NCBI RefSeq assembly: GCF_026236535.1 | Contig: NZ_JAHTMW010000009.1 | Span: 1-64,000 of the forward strand | Source of the DNA: Streptomyces sp. SKN60 | GTDB lineage: Bacteria; Actinomycetota; Actinomycetes; Streptomycetales; Streptomycetaceae | DNA: 64,000 bases | Direction of reading: 5' to 3' | In this document: piece after piece, positions 41,314 through 49,740 of the stretch | Position numbering within the stretch: position 1 is the first letter of the stretch | How the letters are laid out: the number at the start of each line of letters is the position of its first letter | Made by a program: the position numbers and the translations under genes | Notes under the pieces: model-generated | Told to the model about the DNA's origin: nothing | The model's input: the letters and a program-made list of their open reading frames with translations, nothing else | Database searches by the model: none

Positions 41314-42339
41314 ATGACGGCGTCGGTGAACGGCCGCCCCCAGTCAGCCGCGGCGCCGGGCAACCCGATGCTCGCCACGCTCAGCTCGCGCCGCGACTTC
41401 GACGAAGAGTGGATCTTCGAACGCAAGCTGGACGGCGTCCGCGTGCTCGCCACCCGGACGCGGACCGAGGGCGAGCCGCGGCTGCTCTCCCGCAGCGGGA
41501 AGCCGCTGAACTCCACCTACCCGGAGATCGCCGAGGCCCTCGCGGCGCAGGACCGCCGTGACTTCACGGTGGACGGGGAAATGGTCGCCCTGTGGCACGG
41601 CCGCACCGACTTCGCCCGCCTCCAGCAGCGCATGCAGCTCACCGATCCCGCCGCCGTACGGGCGAGCCGTGTGCGGGTCACGTACTACCTCTTCGACCTG
41701 CTCCGCCTGGACGGTCACGACACCACCCGGCTCCCCTTGCGTACCCGCAAGCGGCTGCTGCGCGACGCCTTCGCCTTCGGCCCCCCGCTGCGCTTCACCC
41801 CGCACCGCAACCGCTACCGCTCCCGCGACCGCTCCCGCGACGCTTCCAGCAACGACTCCCTCCTCGACCAGGCGTGCGGCCGCGGCTGGGAGGGCCTGAT
41901 CGCCAAGCGGGCCGACGCGCCCTACGTCCACCGCCGGTCCACCGACTGGCTCAAGCTCAAGTGCTCGGGCGGCCAGGAGTTCGTCATCGCCGGATTCACC
42001 GAGCCGGCCGGCCGGCGGGTCGGCTTCGGCGCCCTGCTCCTGGGCTACTACCAGGACGGGCGGCTGCGGTACGCCGGCAAGGTCGGCACCGGCTACGACA
42101 CCGCCACCCTGCGCGGCCTGCGCCGGCGTCTCGACGGCCTCGAACGGCAGCGGTCGCCGTTCGCCGACGCGGAGGTACGGGGACGGGCCGCGCACTGGGT
42201 GCGCCCCGAACTGGTCGCGCAGGTCGCCTTCACCGAATGGACCGCCGCCGGCCTGCTGCGCCACCCCCGCTACCTCGGGCTGCGCGACGACAAGGCCGCG
42301 CGCGATGTGGTCCGCGAACAACCGGCCGGGAGAAGCTGA
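41314..42339 (+). CDS. ATP-dependent DNA ligase (LigD/LigC-type)
   Basis: A 341-residue ligase. The nucleotidyl-transferase lysine is in motif I, FERKLDGVR (K38); motif III-like YYLFDLLRLDGHD, motif IV-like WEGLIAKRADAPYV and motif V TDWLKLKC follow, then an OB-fold domain (EFVIAGFTEPAGRRVGFGAL, with LLGYYQDGRL). This is the stand-alone form of the ligase used in non-homologous end joining in actinomycetes; no Ku or polymerase domain is present. GAGGA precedes ATG 41314 by 5 bases. It is coupled (TGATG) to an endonuclease III-like gene. Confidence 0.92.
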   Translation: MTASVNGRPQSAAAPGNPMLATLSSRRDFDEEWIFERKLDGVRVLATRTRTEGEPRLLSRSGKPLNSTYPEIAEALAAQDRRDFTVDGEMVALWHGRTDFARLQQRMQLTDPAAVRASRVRVTYYLFDLLRLDGHDTTRLPLRTRKRLLRDAFAFGPPLRFTPHRNRYRSRDRSRDASSNDSLLDQACGRGWEGLIAKRADAPYVHRRSTDWLKLKCSGGQEFVIAGFTEPAGRRVGFGALLLGYYQDGRLRYAGKVGTGYDTATLRGLRRRLDGLERQRSPFADAEVRGRAAHWVRPELVAQVAFTEWTAAGLLRHPRYLGLRDDKAARDVVREQPAGRS

Positions 42340-42980
42340 TGTCCCCCACGGTGACGGCGAAACGCCTGCTGGAGGAGTACGGGCACACCCACGCCGAGGA
42401 GGCGGGCATCCAGCTGCGGAACACCCCCGCGCCGCTGTACCAGCTGCTGACCCTCTGCGTGCTCTGCTCGGTCCGCATCAAGGCCGACATCGCGGTGGCC
42501 GCCGCCCACGAACTGTTCAAGGCCGGAATGCGCACCCCGCGCGCGATGGCCGAAGCGCCGTGGCAGGACCGGGTGGACGCGCTCGGCCGCGCGCACTACC
42601 GCCGCTACGACGAGAGCACCGCCAACGCGCTGGGCGCCGGCGCCGAGCTCGTACTCGACCGGTACCGCGGAGACCTGCGCCGGCTGCGCGAGGAGGCCGA
42701 CGGGGACCCCGGGCAGGTCCGCACGCTCTTGCGGGAGGTCCCGCGGATCGGGCCGGTGGGCGCCGACATCTTCTGCCGCGAGGCCCAGGGCCTGTGGCCC
42801 GAACTCCGCCCCGCCTTCGACGAACGGGCCCGCCACGCCGCAGCCCGCCTCGGCCTCCCGAAGACGCCCGAGCGCCTCGCGCGCCTGGTCGACCCCGAGG
42901 ACCTGCCGCGACTGGCGGCGGCCCTGGTCCGGGTCGAACTCGACAAGGGAGCCGCCGCCGACCTGCGTAACGCCGGCTGA
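42339..42980 (+). CDS. Endonuclease III-like HhH-GPD protein without iron-sulfur cluster
   Basis: A 213-residue HhH-GPD-superfamily protein. PAPLYQLLTLCVLCSVRIKA is the helix-rich N-terminal part, and the helix-hairpin-helix with its aspartate is in VPRIGPVGADIFCREAQGLW. The four-cysteine cluster loop found at the C-terminus of classical endonuclease III is missing. It likely recognises damaged bases or pulls on DNA ends. Its ATG overlaps the ligase stop by one base, so both are made together and probably act in one repair process. Confidence 0.8.
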   Translation: MSPTVTAKRLLEEYGHTHAEEAGIQLRNTPAPLYQLLTLCVLCSVRIKADIAVAAAHELFKAGMRTPRAMAEAPWQDRVDALGRAHYRRYDESTANALGAGAELVLDRYRGDLRRLREEADGDPGQVRTLLREVPRIGPVGADIFCREAQGLWPELRPAFDERARHAAARLGLPKTPERLARLVDPEDLPRLAAALVRVELDKGAAADLRNAG

Positions 42981-43073
42981 GATCCGGGAAGCGGCCGGGG
43001 TCGGACAGTTTCGCGAAGATCCGGAGGCGTGCGGGGCCGCGGTCGGCCGAGGCGCTTCGGCGGCACGAGGGCT

Positions 43074-43525
43074 TCAGTCCCGTGCCTCCGGTGCGCGGAC
43101 CGTGTCGCCGGCCAGGGTGAGGCAGCGGCGCACGAGTGCGAGGGTGCGCTGTGTGACCGTATCGAGGGGGGTGCCGTTCTCGACGGCGGCCAGGGCGGTG
43201 TGCAGCATTCCGGCGATCAGGTCGGCCGTGAGCGCGGGTTCGGGAACGCCGAGCTCCCGGACGGCGGCGCGGAACGGTTCGACCTGCTCCAGGTGGAGTT
43301 CCATCAGCCGCTGCTGGCAGGCCGGGGGAAGGCCGGCGTTCATGAGGGCGACGGCGGGCCGGTGTGCGCCCTCGGCGCCGAGGCGGAGGCTTTCCCTGAA
43401 GAACGCCTCGACTCGTTGCAGTGGCCCGTTCGCGGCGGCCAGGGCTCGGGTGAGTGCTTCGTCGGAGCGCCGGAAGGCTTCCTCCGTGATGGTGGCCAGG
43501 AGGGCTGCCGAGGAGTCGAAGTACC
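43074..43525 (-). pseudogene. TetR-family regulator lacking its DNA-binding N-terminus
   Basis: The open frame reads GYFDSSAALLATITEEAFRR ... RVEAFFRESLRLGAEGAHRP ... LMNAGLPPACQQRLMELHLE ... LTADLIAGMLHTALAAVENG, the ligand-binding part of a TetR regulator starting at the YYFDSKEALL-equivalent helix. The helix-turn-helix (first ~40 residues) is absent; upstream the sequence turns into the terminator hairpin (43524-43544) and tRNA-Gly fragment. The only possible start is an internal ATG at 43343. The truncation point therefore coincides with the left end of the tRNA-linked island. Confidence 0.75.
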
Positions 43526-43582
43526 CCAGGTCTCTGACCTGGGGCTTCGCAGAAGAGCGGATGACGGGAGTCGAACCCGCGC
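43524..43582 (-). other. tRNA-Gly 3' fragment with terminator: left attachment-site remnant
   Basis: Read on the minus strand, 43582-43556 matches the T-arm and 3' acceptor strand of tRNA-Gly(CCC) with one mismatch in 27 bases, then stops matching. CTTCTGCGAAG and a hairpin (CCCCAGGTC/GACCTGGGG, 43524-43544) follow. It is the same composite found at 55162-55236, consistent with a site-specific integration footprint. Confidence 0.75.
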
Positions 43583-43617
43583 CGGCACGGCCTCGCGAGG
43601 GGCGTCGGTGCCTGTGC

Positions 43618-44244
43618 TTACCGGTCGGTGGCGGTCCGGAGGGTGTCGAGGGTGGCCTGGAAGCCGCGGATGAGAGCGGCCAGGCCCGCGTCGAACGCGA
43701 TGTCGCGGTAGTCGGGCGGGGCGTTCAGGAACGGGTCCAGGCCGGGCGGGAGTTCGTCCTCCGGCAGGGGCAGCGCGATGGGGGCGTCGACCAGGGCGAG
43801 GGCCGAGCCGGCGAGGAAGTACTCGAAGGACTGCACGAAGGGCATCAGGTGGTCCTCCGGCCATCCGGCGGCGCGCAGCACGTCGAACGCCGCCGCGTAG
43901 CCGCGCAGGGCGGCGGCCGAGCGCACCGGCCGTCCTGCGAGGAGGGGGATCGCGTGCGGGTGGGCGGCGATCGCGGTCCGGTAGGCGCGGGCCCAGCTGT
44001 CCACCGCCGCGGTCCACGGGTGGATGCTCGCGTCGAGCTCCATCTCGGCCGCGATCAGCTCCCGGATGCCGTCGATGATCTCGTCCCGGCTGGAGACATG
44101 GTTGTACAGGGAGGGGCCCTTGACGCCCAGTCGGGCGGCGAGCCGGGGCGTCGACAGCGCGGCGGCGCCCTCCTCGTCCACCAGCGCCAGGGCGGCCCGC
44201 AGGATGCCCTCCCGGGTCAGCGGGGAGCGTGGCGGCCTGCCCAT
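43618..44244 (-). CDS. TetR/AcrR-family transcriptional regulator
   Basis: A 208-residue regulator. The DNA-binding domain is intact (REGILRAALALVDEEGAAAL, then LAARLGVKGPSLYNHVSSRD with EIIDGI), and the C-terminal domain (about 75-205) resembles the TetR_C class of tetracycline-repressor-like proteins (YRTAIAAHPHAIPLLAGRPV ... FEYFLAGSALALVDAP). GGGAGG lies 8 bases before ATG 44244. A perfect palindrome 123 bases upstream (44367-44383) is its likely operator and lies between this gene and the lipoprotein at 44585, which may be its target. Confidence 0.9.
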   Translation of the reverse strand: MGRPPRSPLTREGILRAALALVDEEGAAALSTPRLAARLGVKGPSLYNHVSSRDEIIDGIRELIAAEMELDASIHPWTAAVDSWARAYRTAIAAHPHAIPLLAGRPVRSAAALRGYAAAFDVLRAAGWPEDHLMPFVQSFEYFLAGSALALVDAPIALPLPEDELPPGLDPFLNAPPDYRDIAFDAGLAALIRGFQATLDTLRTATDR

Positions 44245-44366
44245 CTCCTGACCTCCCTGGCTTCTCGCCCGTGCGGTGCGTGGCCTGATGTCGACGGTTC
44301 GGCAGTGGTCTTGACTGCCCGGTTTTCGTGTGTGGTTACCGGCTAGTGTACGGTCTGCCCAACGGG

Positions 44367-44383
44367 AACTACAGGCTGTAGTT
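44367..44383. promoter_or_regulatory. TetR operator candidate
   Basis: AACTACAGGCTGTAGTT is a perfect palindrome with a central G, between the tetR-type gene and the divergent lipoprotein gene. The rest of the 340-base gap (44245-44584) holds no gene; GTGTACGGT just before it could be part of a promoter. Confidence 0.6.
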
Positions 44384-44584
44384 TCGCCTCTGCGGTCAGC
44401 GCAGCGGGTACATCCGTGCACCCGGCGACGGGCGTGGCCTGCCCCGATTTCGGGCCGCAGCCTCGCGCGGCCCGCCAGTCATGTCATGAGCCTGACATCG
44501 CCTGTGTCAGGCCCATGCGCCTGCGTTCCACCTCTCCCCACACATCGAACCTGACCAACTCGACGTCGAAGGTGACCACTCCGC

Positions 44585-46072
44585 ATGTCCATACGCACCC
44601 GAGCACTGACCGTGCTCACGGTGGCCGCCGCCCTCACCCTCAGCGGCTGCGGCACGACGCCACCGGCGGCCCGCTCCGCCGCCGACAACGCCCCCGCCGT
44701 CCACGCCGGCGCCACCCCGAGTGCCGCCTCCCCGACGGGCGACCCCACGGCCACGCCCACGCCCACACCCACCCGCACACCGCAGGCACGCCGGCACACC
44801 CCCGGCACCACGAGCCTGCCGGTCACGGTCGTGCCGAGGGAGAAGCCGGCGAAGCTGGCGATCGTCACTCCTCCCGCGAAGTCCGGCAAGCCCGCCCAGG
44901 CCGACACCCCGGACCTCAAGCTCGCCTCGTACGACCGGCGGACCGGCGAGGCCGTCCTGGCCCCCGCCGACGACGCTCCGCAGAACGCCGCGACCGTGGC
45001 CGACGCAGCGGTCCGGCCCGGTCAGCTGATCGACAGTCCGCCGACCCCGGCCGCCCCGCGCGGCGCGCTCCTCGCGGTCACCGAGGTCAGGCCGACCGAG
45101 GCCGGGAAGACCGCCGTCAGCACCCGCCCGGCCACCGTCTCGGAGCTCCTCGGCGACAGCTCCGCCAGCCTGCGCACCGCCCTCGACCCGCGCAGCATCA
45201 ACGTCGAGCCGCAGGTCAAGGACCTCAAGGTCTCCTTCACCAAGCGCGCCGACGGCGGCGACGGCTCCGTCTCGGCGGGCCTGAAGCTGGACGCGGACAC
45301 CACGATCCCGCTGCCCCACGGGGCCTCGGTGTCCCTGGCCGGCTCGGTCCAGCTCGACCCGAGCCTCGACTTCTCCTACGACGGCCACATGCTCAGCCCC
45401 AAGCAGGCCGGCGTCGGCTTCCAGGTCGCCGCCCGTGCCGACTGGCGCGTCCGCGCCGGGATCGCCGGCTCCGCCGAGCCGGTCCGGATCCCGCTCGCCA
45501 AGCTCCACTCCACCCCCACGGTGATGGTCGGCCCCGTGCCGATCGTGTTCACCCTGGACCTCACGCTCTACGCCACGGTCGGAGCCGACGGCAAGGTCAC
45601 CATCGACGCCGAGCAGCAGCTCGCCGCCACCTGGGGCATCCGCTCCGACTACACCAAGGGCACCGGCTGGAAGACGCTCACCGACCCCGGCACCCTGAAC
45701 ATCTCCCCGGTCCGCGCCACGCTCAGCGGCCAGGCGTCCGTCCGCACCGGCCTGAACATCGAGGGCTCGGTCGCCCTGTACGACGCGGTGGGCCTGAAGG
45801 CGTCGATCAAGCCATACCTCCGGACGGCCGTCGAGGGCTCGGTCACCATCGACTCCACCGGCGCCGCCCCGGTCGTCAACGGCAAGGCCGGCGTCTACGG
45901 CGGGCTCGACATCAACGGAGCCCTGATGGCCCGTATCGCCATCCTCGGCACCCCGCTCTTCGAGAAGGAACTGGCGTTCCCGATCTACCAGCGCGAATGG
46001 CCCCTCGCGGCGTACAGCACCTCCGGCGCGGCCCCGCCGTCGCCCCGGCCGGCCCCGTCAGCGACGGGGTGA
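44585..46072 (+). CDS. Secreted lipoprotein with beta-rich repeat domain
   Basis: A 495-residue lipoprotein: signal MSIRTRALTVLTVAAALTLSGC with lipobox LSGC, a Thr/Pro-rich linker (TATPTPTPTRTPQA), then a long domain with alternating polar and hydrophobic residues typical of beta structure (KDLKVSFTKRADGG, VSLAGSVQLDPSLDFSYDG, TLDLTLYATVGADGKVTID, LSGQASVRTGLNIEGSVALY). I do not recognise the family. It follows the TetR palindrome and ends with a hairpin terminator, so it is a single-gene unit. Confidence 0.8.
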   Translation: MSIRTRALTVLTVAAALTLSGCGTTPPAARSAADNAPAVHAGATPSAASPTGDPTATPTPTPTRTPQARRHTPGTTSLPVTVVPREKPAKLAIVTPPAKSGKPAQADTPDLKLASYDRRTGEAVLAPADDAPQNAATVADAAVRPGQLIDSPPTPAAPRGALLAVTEVRPTEAGKTAVSTRPATVSELLGDSSASLRTALDPRSINVEPQVKDLKVSFTKRADGGDGSVSAGLKLDADTTIPLPHGASVSLAGSVQLDPSLDFSYDGHMLSPKQAGVGFQVAARADWRVRAGIAGSAEPVRIPLAKLHSTPTVMVGPVPIVFTLDLTLYATVGADGKVTIDAEQQLAATWGIRSDYTKGTGWKTLTDPGTLNISPVRATLSGQASVRTGLNIEGSVALYDAVGLKASIKPYLRTAVEGSVTIDSTGAAPVVNGKAGVYGGLDINGALMARIAILGTPLFEKELAFPIYQREWPLAAYSTSGAAPPSPRPAPSATG

Positions 46073-46086
46073 CAGACCACTCTCCC

Positions 46087-46124
46087 GGCCCGCCCCCTGC
46101 AATCCCCCGGCAGCGGGGCGGGCC
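46087..46124 (+). terminator. Hairpin terminator after the lipoprotein gene
   Basis: GGCCCGCCCC (46087-46096) pairs with GGGGCGGGCC (46115-46124); the inner CTGC and GCAG extend the stem. A T-rich stretch follows. Confidence 0.7.
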
Positions 46125-46165
46125 ACCTTTCCTGCCTTCTCACACGACGCGGAGCCCGGAGACCG

Positions 46166-46340
46166 TCAGGTGTCCGACCCCCGGCCGAGGATCTCGCGGG
46201 CCCGCAGGCCGGCCTGGAAGCGGGACCGCGCGTCCAGGGCGGCCATGAGAGTGGCGACCCGTCGGCGGTAGGTGCGCAGGGACACCCCCAGCCGGTGGGA
46301 CGCGGCCTCGTCCGTATGGCCGGCCGCCAGGGCCACTTCC
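46166..46340 (-). pseudogene. C-terminal fragment of a LuxR-type regulator
   Basis: The frame reads EVALAAGHTDEAASHRLGVS, LRTYRRRVATLMAALDARSR and FQAGLRAREILGRGSDT then stop. This is the helix-turn-helix of LuxR-family regulators that end ARSRFQAGL. Everything upstream of the HTH is missing: at about 46340 the sequence switches to an aldo/keto reductase fragment on the opposite strand. No start codon or sensor domain remains. Confidence 0.75.
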
Positions 46341-46350
46341 GGCCCGGGAG

Positions 46351-47121
46351 ATCGCCGGTCCCGCGAACGATCCGGAGACGTCGGCGGCTGTGCTGAGGCG
46401 GGCCGTCGAACTCGGGGTGAATCACATCGACACCGCCTGGTTCTACTTTCACGGCGGGCTCTCGGCCAACGGCCTGATCCGCCGCGTCCTGCACCCCTAT
46501 CCCGAGGAGCTGGTCCTGGCGGCCAAGGTCGGCCCGGTCCGACACCCCGACGGCAGCTGGGGCGCCCCGGCCGGGCCCCGGGAACTCGTCGCCGGCGTCC
46601 ACCGCACACTGCGGGAACTCGGCCGGGACCACCTCGACCTCGTCTATCTGCGGCTCCACGAGGATGACGACGAAACGACTGCCGAACGGTTCGGCGCGCT
46701 CGCCGTCCTGCGGGAGGAGGGGCTGATCCGGCACCTCGGCCTCAGCAACACGACCACCGGGCAGCTCGCCCGTGCGCAGCAGATCGCCCCGGTGGTGGCG
46801 GTACAGAACATGTACGGCCTCTTCCACCGCCGGCACCCGGAGGTCCTCGACGCCTGCACCCGGCAGGGCATCGCGTTCGTGCCGTTCTTCTCCTTGGAAA
46901 GCCTCGGCCGTCCGGAGCCGACCGAACCGCTGGCCCGTATCGCCGCCCGGACCGGAGCCTCTCCCGAACAGGTCAAGCTCGCCTGGACGCTGGCCCGTTC
47001 ACCGGTTGTCCTTGCGATCCCCGGTACTTCCTCGGTGGCCCATGTGGAGGACAACATCGCGGCGGCCGACCTGCCTCTCGACCAGGAGGACCTCGCGGCT
47101 CTTGACGCGCTGTCGGCCTGA
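46351..47121 (+). pseudogene. 5'-truncated aldo/keto reductase
   Basis: About 250 residues of an aldo/keto reductase: AVELGVNHIDTAWFYFHGGLSANGLI (with the catalytic-Asp strand DTA and a Tyr equivalent), LVLAAKVGP (Lys), DHLDLVYLRLH, LIRHLGLSNTTTGQL, and LAWTLARSPVVLAIPGTSSVAHVEDNIAAADLPL. The first ~30 residues with the opening strand and GLGTM-like loop are missing; the sequence begins abruptly at the LuxR junction. GTG 46390 could start a shortened protein. The catalytic core is nearly complete, so residual activity cannot be excluded. Confidence 0.75.
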
Positions 47122-47281
47122 GTGACGGGTCTGGACAACAACTCTGCAGGCGGGACCGGTCACCAAGCGTGGTGCGGGTCGCCGGACAGGGCTGTGGCCG
47201 GGGCGGCGGGCTGGTCTGCTTGCCGGGAATCGGATCACCATCAACGGGGTTGGTGGGGGACGAGCCGATCATTGGAGGGTC

Positions 47282-48292
47282 ATGCGAGCGATTCAGGTGT
47301 ACGAAGTGGGCGGTCCCGAGGTGCTGCAGGAGGCCGAGGTGGACCAGCCGCGGCCGGGTCCGGGCGAGGCGGTCGTGGAGGTCGCCGCATCCGGGGTCAA
47401 CTTCCTCGACGTCTACCACCGCGAAGGCCGGTACAGCCTCCCGCTGCCCTTCACCCCGGGCGCTGAGGGCGCCGGCACGGTCGTCGAAGTCGGACCCGGC
47501 GTCGCTGACGTCGCAGTCGGGGACCGGGTCGGTTGGGTGGAGATTCCCGGCACGTATGCCGAGCGGGCCGTCGTGGACTCCTCCCGGCTGGTGCCGCTGC
47601 CCGACGACATCGGCTTCGAGACAGCCGCCGCCGTACTCCTCCAAGGCATGACCGCGCACTATCTCGTCAAGGACGCCTACCCGGTTCAGGGGGGCGACAC
47701 GGTGCTCGTGCATGCGGCTGCTGGTGGCATGGGGCTGCTTCTGACCCAGCTCATCACCCATCTCGGCGGCAGGGTGATCGGCACGACGTCGACCACGGCG
47801 AAGGCCGAGCTGGCGAAGCGTGCCGGGGCCGCCGAGGTGATCTTCTCCTCCGAAGTCGACGATCTCGCAGCCGAGGTGAGGCGGCTCAACGACGGTCAGG
47901 GACTGCCGGTTGTCTTCGACGGCGTCGGCGCGCACACCTTCGATGCGAGCCTCGCCAGCCTGCGAACCCGCGGCCATCTCGTGCTCTTCGGCGCGGCAAG
48001 TGGTGCCGTGCCGCCGTTTGATCCGATTCGGCTCGCCCACGGCGGATCGCTGACCCTGATCCGGCCCAGCCTCGGGGACTTCATCGCCGATCGGTCCGAA
48101 CTGCTCCGACGGGCAGCCGATGTGTTCGAGTGGGTGCGCTCCAAGACGCTTGAGATCACCGTAACGGGCCGCTACGCATTGTCCGAGGCCGCCCAGGCCC
48201 ACAGCGATCTGGAGGCTCGGCGTACCACCGGCAAGCTGCTCGTCATACCCGATGCGGCCGCTATGGGACGCCGCGAGGATTCGCAGAGCTGA
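47282..48292 (+). CDS. NADPH:quinone oxidoreductase-type MDR enzyme
   Basis: A 336-residue medium-chain reductase of the zinc-free quinone oxidoreductase group. MRAIQVYEVGGPEVL is the usual start; AASGVNFLDVYHREGRY, FTPGAEGAGTVVEVGPGV, TAHYLVKDAYPVQGGDTVLVHAAAGGMGLLLTQLI (NADPH loop) and the end TGKLLVIP follow. It reduces quinones or enones with NADPH. GGAGGG lies 4 bases before ATG 47282. Codon use looks somewhat less GC-extreme than its neighbours, in keeping with an acquired region. The last ~12 residues (AAAMGRREDSQS) overlap a degraded gene on the other strand. Confidence 0.9.
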   Translation: MRAIQVYEVGGPEVLQEAEVDQPRPGPGEAVVEVAASGVNFLDVYHREGRYSLPLPFTPGAEGAGTVVEVGPGVADVAVGDRVGWVEIPGTYAERAVVDSSRLVPLPDDIGFETAAAVLLQGMTAHYLVKDAYPVQGGDTVLVHAAAGGMGLLLTQLITHLGGRVIGTTSTTAKAELAKRAGAAEVIFSSEVDDLAAEVRRLNDGQGLPVVFDGVGAHTFDASLASLRTRGHLVLFGAASGAVPPFDPIRLAHGGSLTLIRPSLGDFIADRSELLRRAADVFEWVRSKTLEITVTGRYALSEAAQAHSDLEARRTTGKLLVIPDAAAMGRREDSQS

Positions 48293-48713
48293 TCGCGGGT
48301 GACGAGGTCGGGACAGACACGTTCTCGAACGAGCTTCAGCCAGTCGTCCCCGTCGGTTTCCGGTGCTCGTCCCACGATGTCGGACACGGAACCGCGGTAG
48401 GTAGTGCCGAGCTTGGTGACCACTCCCATGTGGGGCCTGGGCCATACGTGACCTTGCTCAGCCAATTCGCGGGAAGCAGCACGCGGTCGCCGACTTCGAG
48501 CCGGCCGCTCCCGCGTCAGCGATAGGCATGCTTACCGACTTGCACGACCTGACAGCCGTCGACCTCGTACACGCGCAGTGCACCGTCCAACTGCTCCTCA
48601 AGCTCCATGCTGCGCTTCTCCAGATACGCGATGGGGGACTTGGAGAAGCTCGCACCGCTTTCGCGTCCCTCTTCCCCCTTCGTTCCACCTTCCCATGCTG
48701 GGTGGGCTCGCAC
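48290..48713 (-). pseudogene. Frameshifted hypothetical gene
   Basis: Three consecutive pieces in different frames look like one former protein: AYLEKRSMELEEQLDGALRV with YEVDGCQVVQVGKHAYR then stop (48516); a middle piece GRLEVGDRVLLPANWLS; and HVWPRPHMGVVTKLGTTYRG with SVSDIVGRAPETDGDDWLKL. The VGDRVLLPANWLS ... GVVTKLGTTYRG pattern suggests a small SH3-like or DUF6409-like protein. At least one stop and one frameshift are needed to join them, so the gene is probably dead. Confidence 0.45.
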
Positions 48714-49041
48714 GAATCATCTGGGTCGCTGTCCTCGTTGACCGCCGGCAGTCGTCCAAGAGACGGGGCGGGCCGGTACCCGGTCCAAGATCTGTTTGAA
48801 AGCTTCGGCGCTGAACCGCCAGGAGATGGACTTGCCCGCCAAGCTGGCGGGACGGATCGTCCCCCCAGGCCGCTCACGACGTGCAGTCCGGGCCCCTATG
48901 GCACGCGGCACCTCGTCCTGGCTGCTTCCGTCAGCCCCGTGATGACCGCTGTTTACCGCCCCCTGCTGGAACGTTGTGGCACGGCCCTCGACAGGAGGGG
49001 AAGGCGCCGTCCGGGGGCTCGGGGCGCCGAGAACGTGTGCG
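48714..49041. other. Gene-free stretch, nothing recognised
   Basis: Open frames exist on both strands but none shows a family pattern or a ribosome binding site. A minus-strand segment (PASLAGKSISWRFSAEAF) may be a relic. The base composition is less GC-rich than in the cob region. Confidence 0.4.
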
Positions 49042-49296
49042 TCATGGGGGATACGGTTCGCAGGCCACTCCGTCCCCGTCTCGGTCGAGGTGCGGAGCGT
49101 ACCCGGGCTCGCCCCTGTGGAGAGGTGCGGCGCCCGCGGCTCGTGCCGCGTCGCAGTCCTCGTAGTAGATGGAGGGGGGCAGCTCCGGCCCGGTCACCTC
49201 GTGTACGTCAGCGCCGACGATCGTGCCGCCGCGAACCGTGTAGGTGCCTTCGTAGATCCTCAGCGAGCCGTCGGCCTGCGCGGCCTCCAGCCTCAC
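49042..49296 (-). CDS. Excalibur-domain protein, probably N-terminally truncated
   Basis: An 84-residue frame. The last 42 residues form an Excalibur calcium-binding domain: YYEDCDAARAAGAAPLHRGE, PGYAPHLDRDGDGVACE, with the conserved cysteines and the DxDxDG loop. The preceding part (SVRLEAAQADGSLRIYEGTY and VRGGTIVGADVHEVTG) is beta-rich. The frame is open back to about 49344 but no signal peptide is found, although such domains are extracellular; a 5' deletion is likely. GTG 49296 is nominal. Confidence 0.6.
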   Translation of the reverse strand: MRLEAAQADGSLRIYEGTYTVRGGTIVGADVHEVTGPELPPSIYYEDCDAARAAGAAPLHRGEPGYAPHLDRDGDGVACEPYPP

Positions 49297-49740
49297 GGAG
49301 ACGGTGTCACCGGCTGTGCCGAGGATGTGAACCGTGTCGGGCGCTCAGAGCTCCTATCGGGCCGCACTGGTGATCGTGACGTCGTAGGTGCAGGTCAGAG
49401 GACTGATACGGAGCCTCCGGCGAGACGATTCGGGGGCTCGTTGCCTCCGCGTGCCCCTTCTCGTGGGACTGAAAGGCGTGCGAGCAGCGACACCCGTCTG
49501 CCAACAAACAAGCCCCAGGTCTGTGACCTGGGGCTTTGCCGTGGAGCGGTGGATCAGCTCGGCTGGGCGGGGCCTCCATCGCCGAGGAATCGGGCGGCTA
49601 CGGCGGACACGTCGGCCAAGGTGTCGGGCCCGTCGGCGGCGATGGGTACCACGTGGTCGATGGCGGCGGACGGCGCGTCCGGCCATGGTGCTGCCCGGTC
49701 CACTGGGCAGAAGCAGAGTCGCTGCGGGCGCAGGCGCCGC
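49297..49740. other. Intergenic region with remnants
   Basis: The region has one terminator-like hairpin (49510-49536) and two short coding-like relics on the minus strand: SPLTCTYDVTITSAAR ending at 49354, and AIDHVVPIAADGPDTLADVS near 49580-49660, reminiscent of an HNH nuclease end. Neither can be extended into a gene. Confidence 0.4.
49510..49536. terminator. Terminator-like hairpin of the att-associated type
   Basis: AAGCCCCAGGTC (49510-49521) and GACCTGGGGCTT (49525-49536) form a 12-base stem with a 3-base loop. GCCGTGGAGCGG follows, which resembles the sequence after the intact tRNA-Gly terminator (AGTGGAGCGG). Confidence 0.7.

Noticed and set aside
43556..43582. tRNA gene near 43.56 kb
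   Set aside because: Only the T-arm and 3' acceptor strand match; no D-arm or anticodon arm exists, so it is a fragment and not a gene.
49554..49700. HNH endonuclease gene
   Set aside because: Only a short AIDHVVPIAADGPDTL-like segment resembles the family; cysteines, the NxxxH part and a start are lacking.
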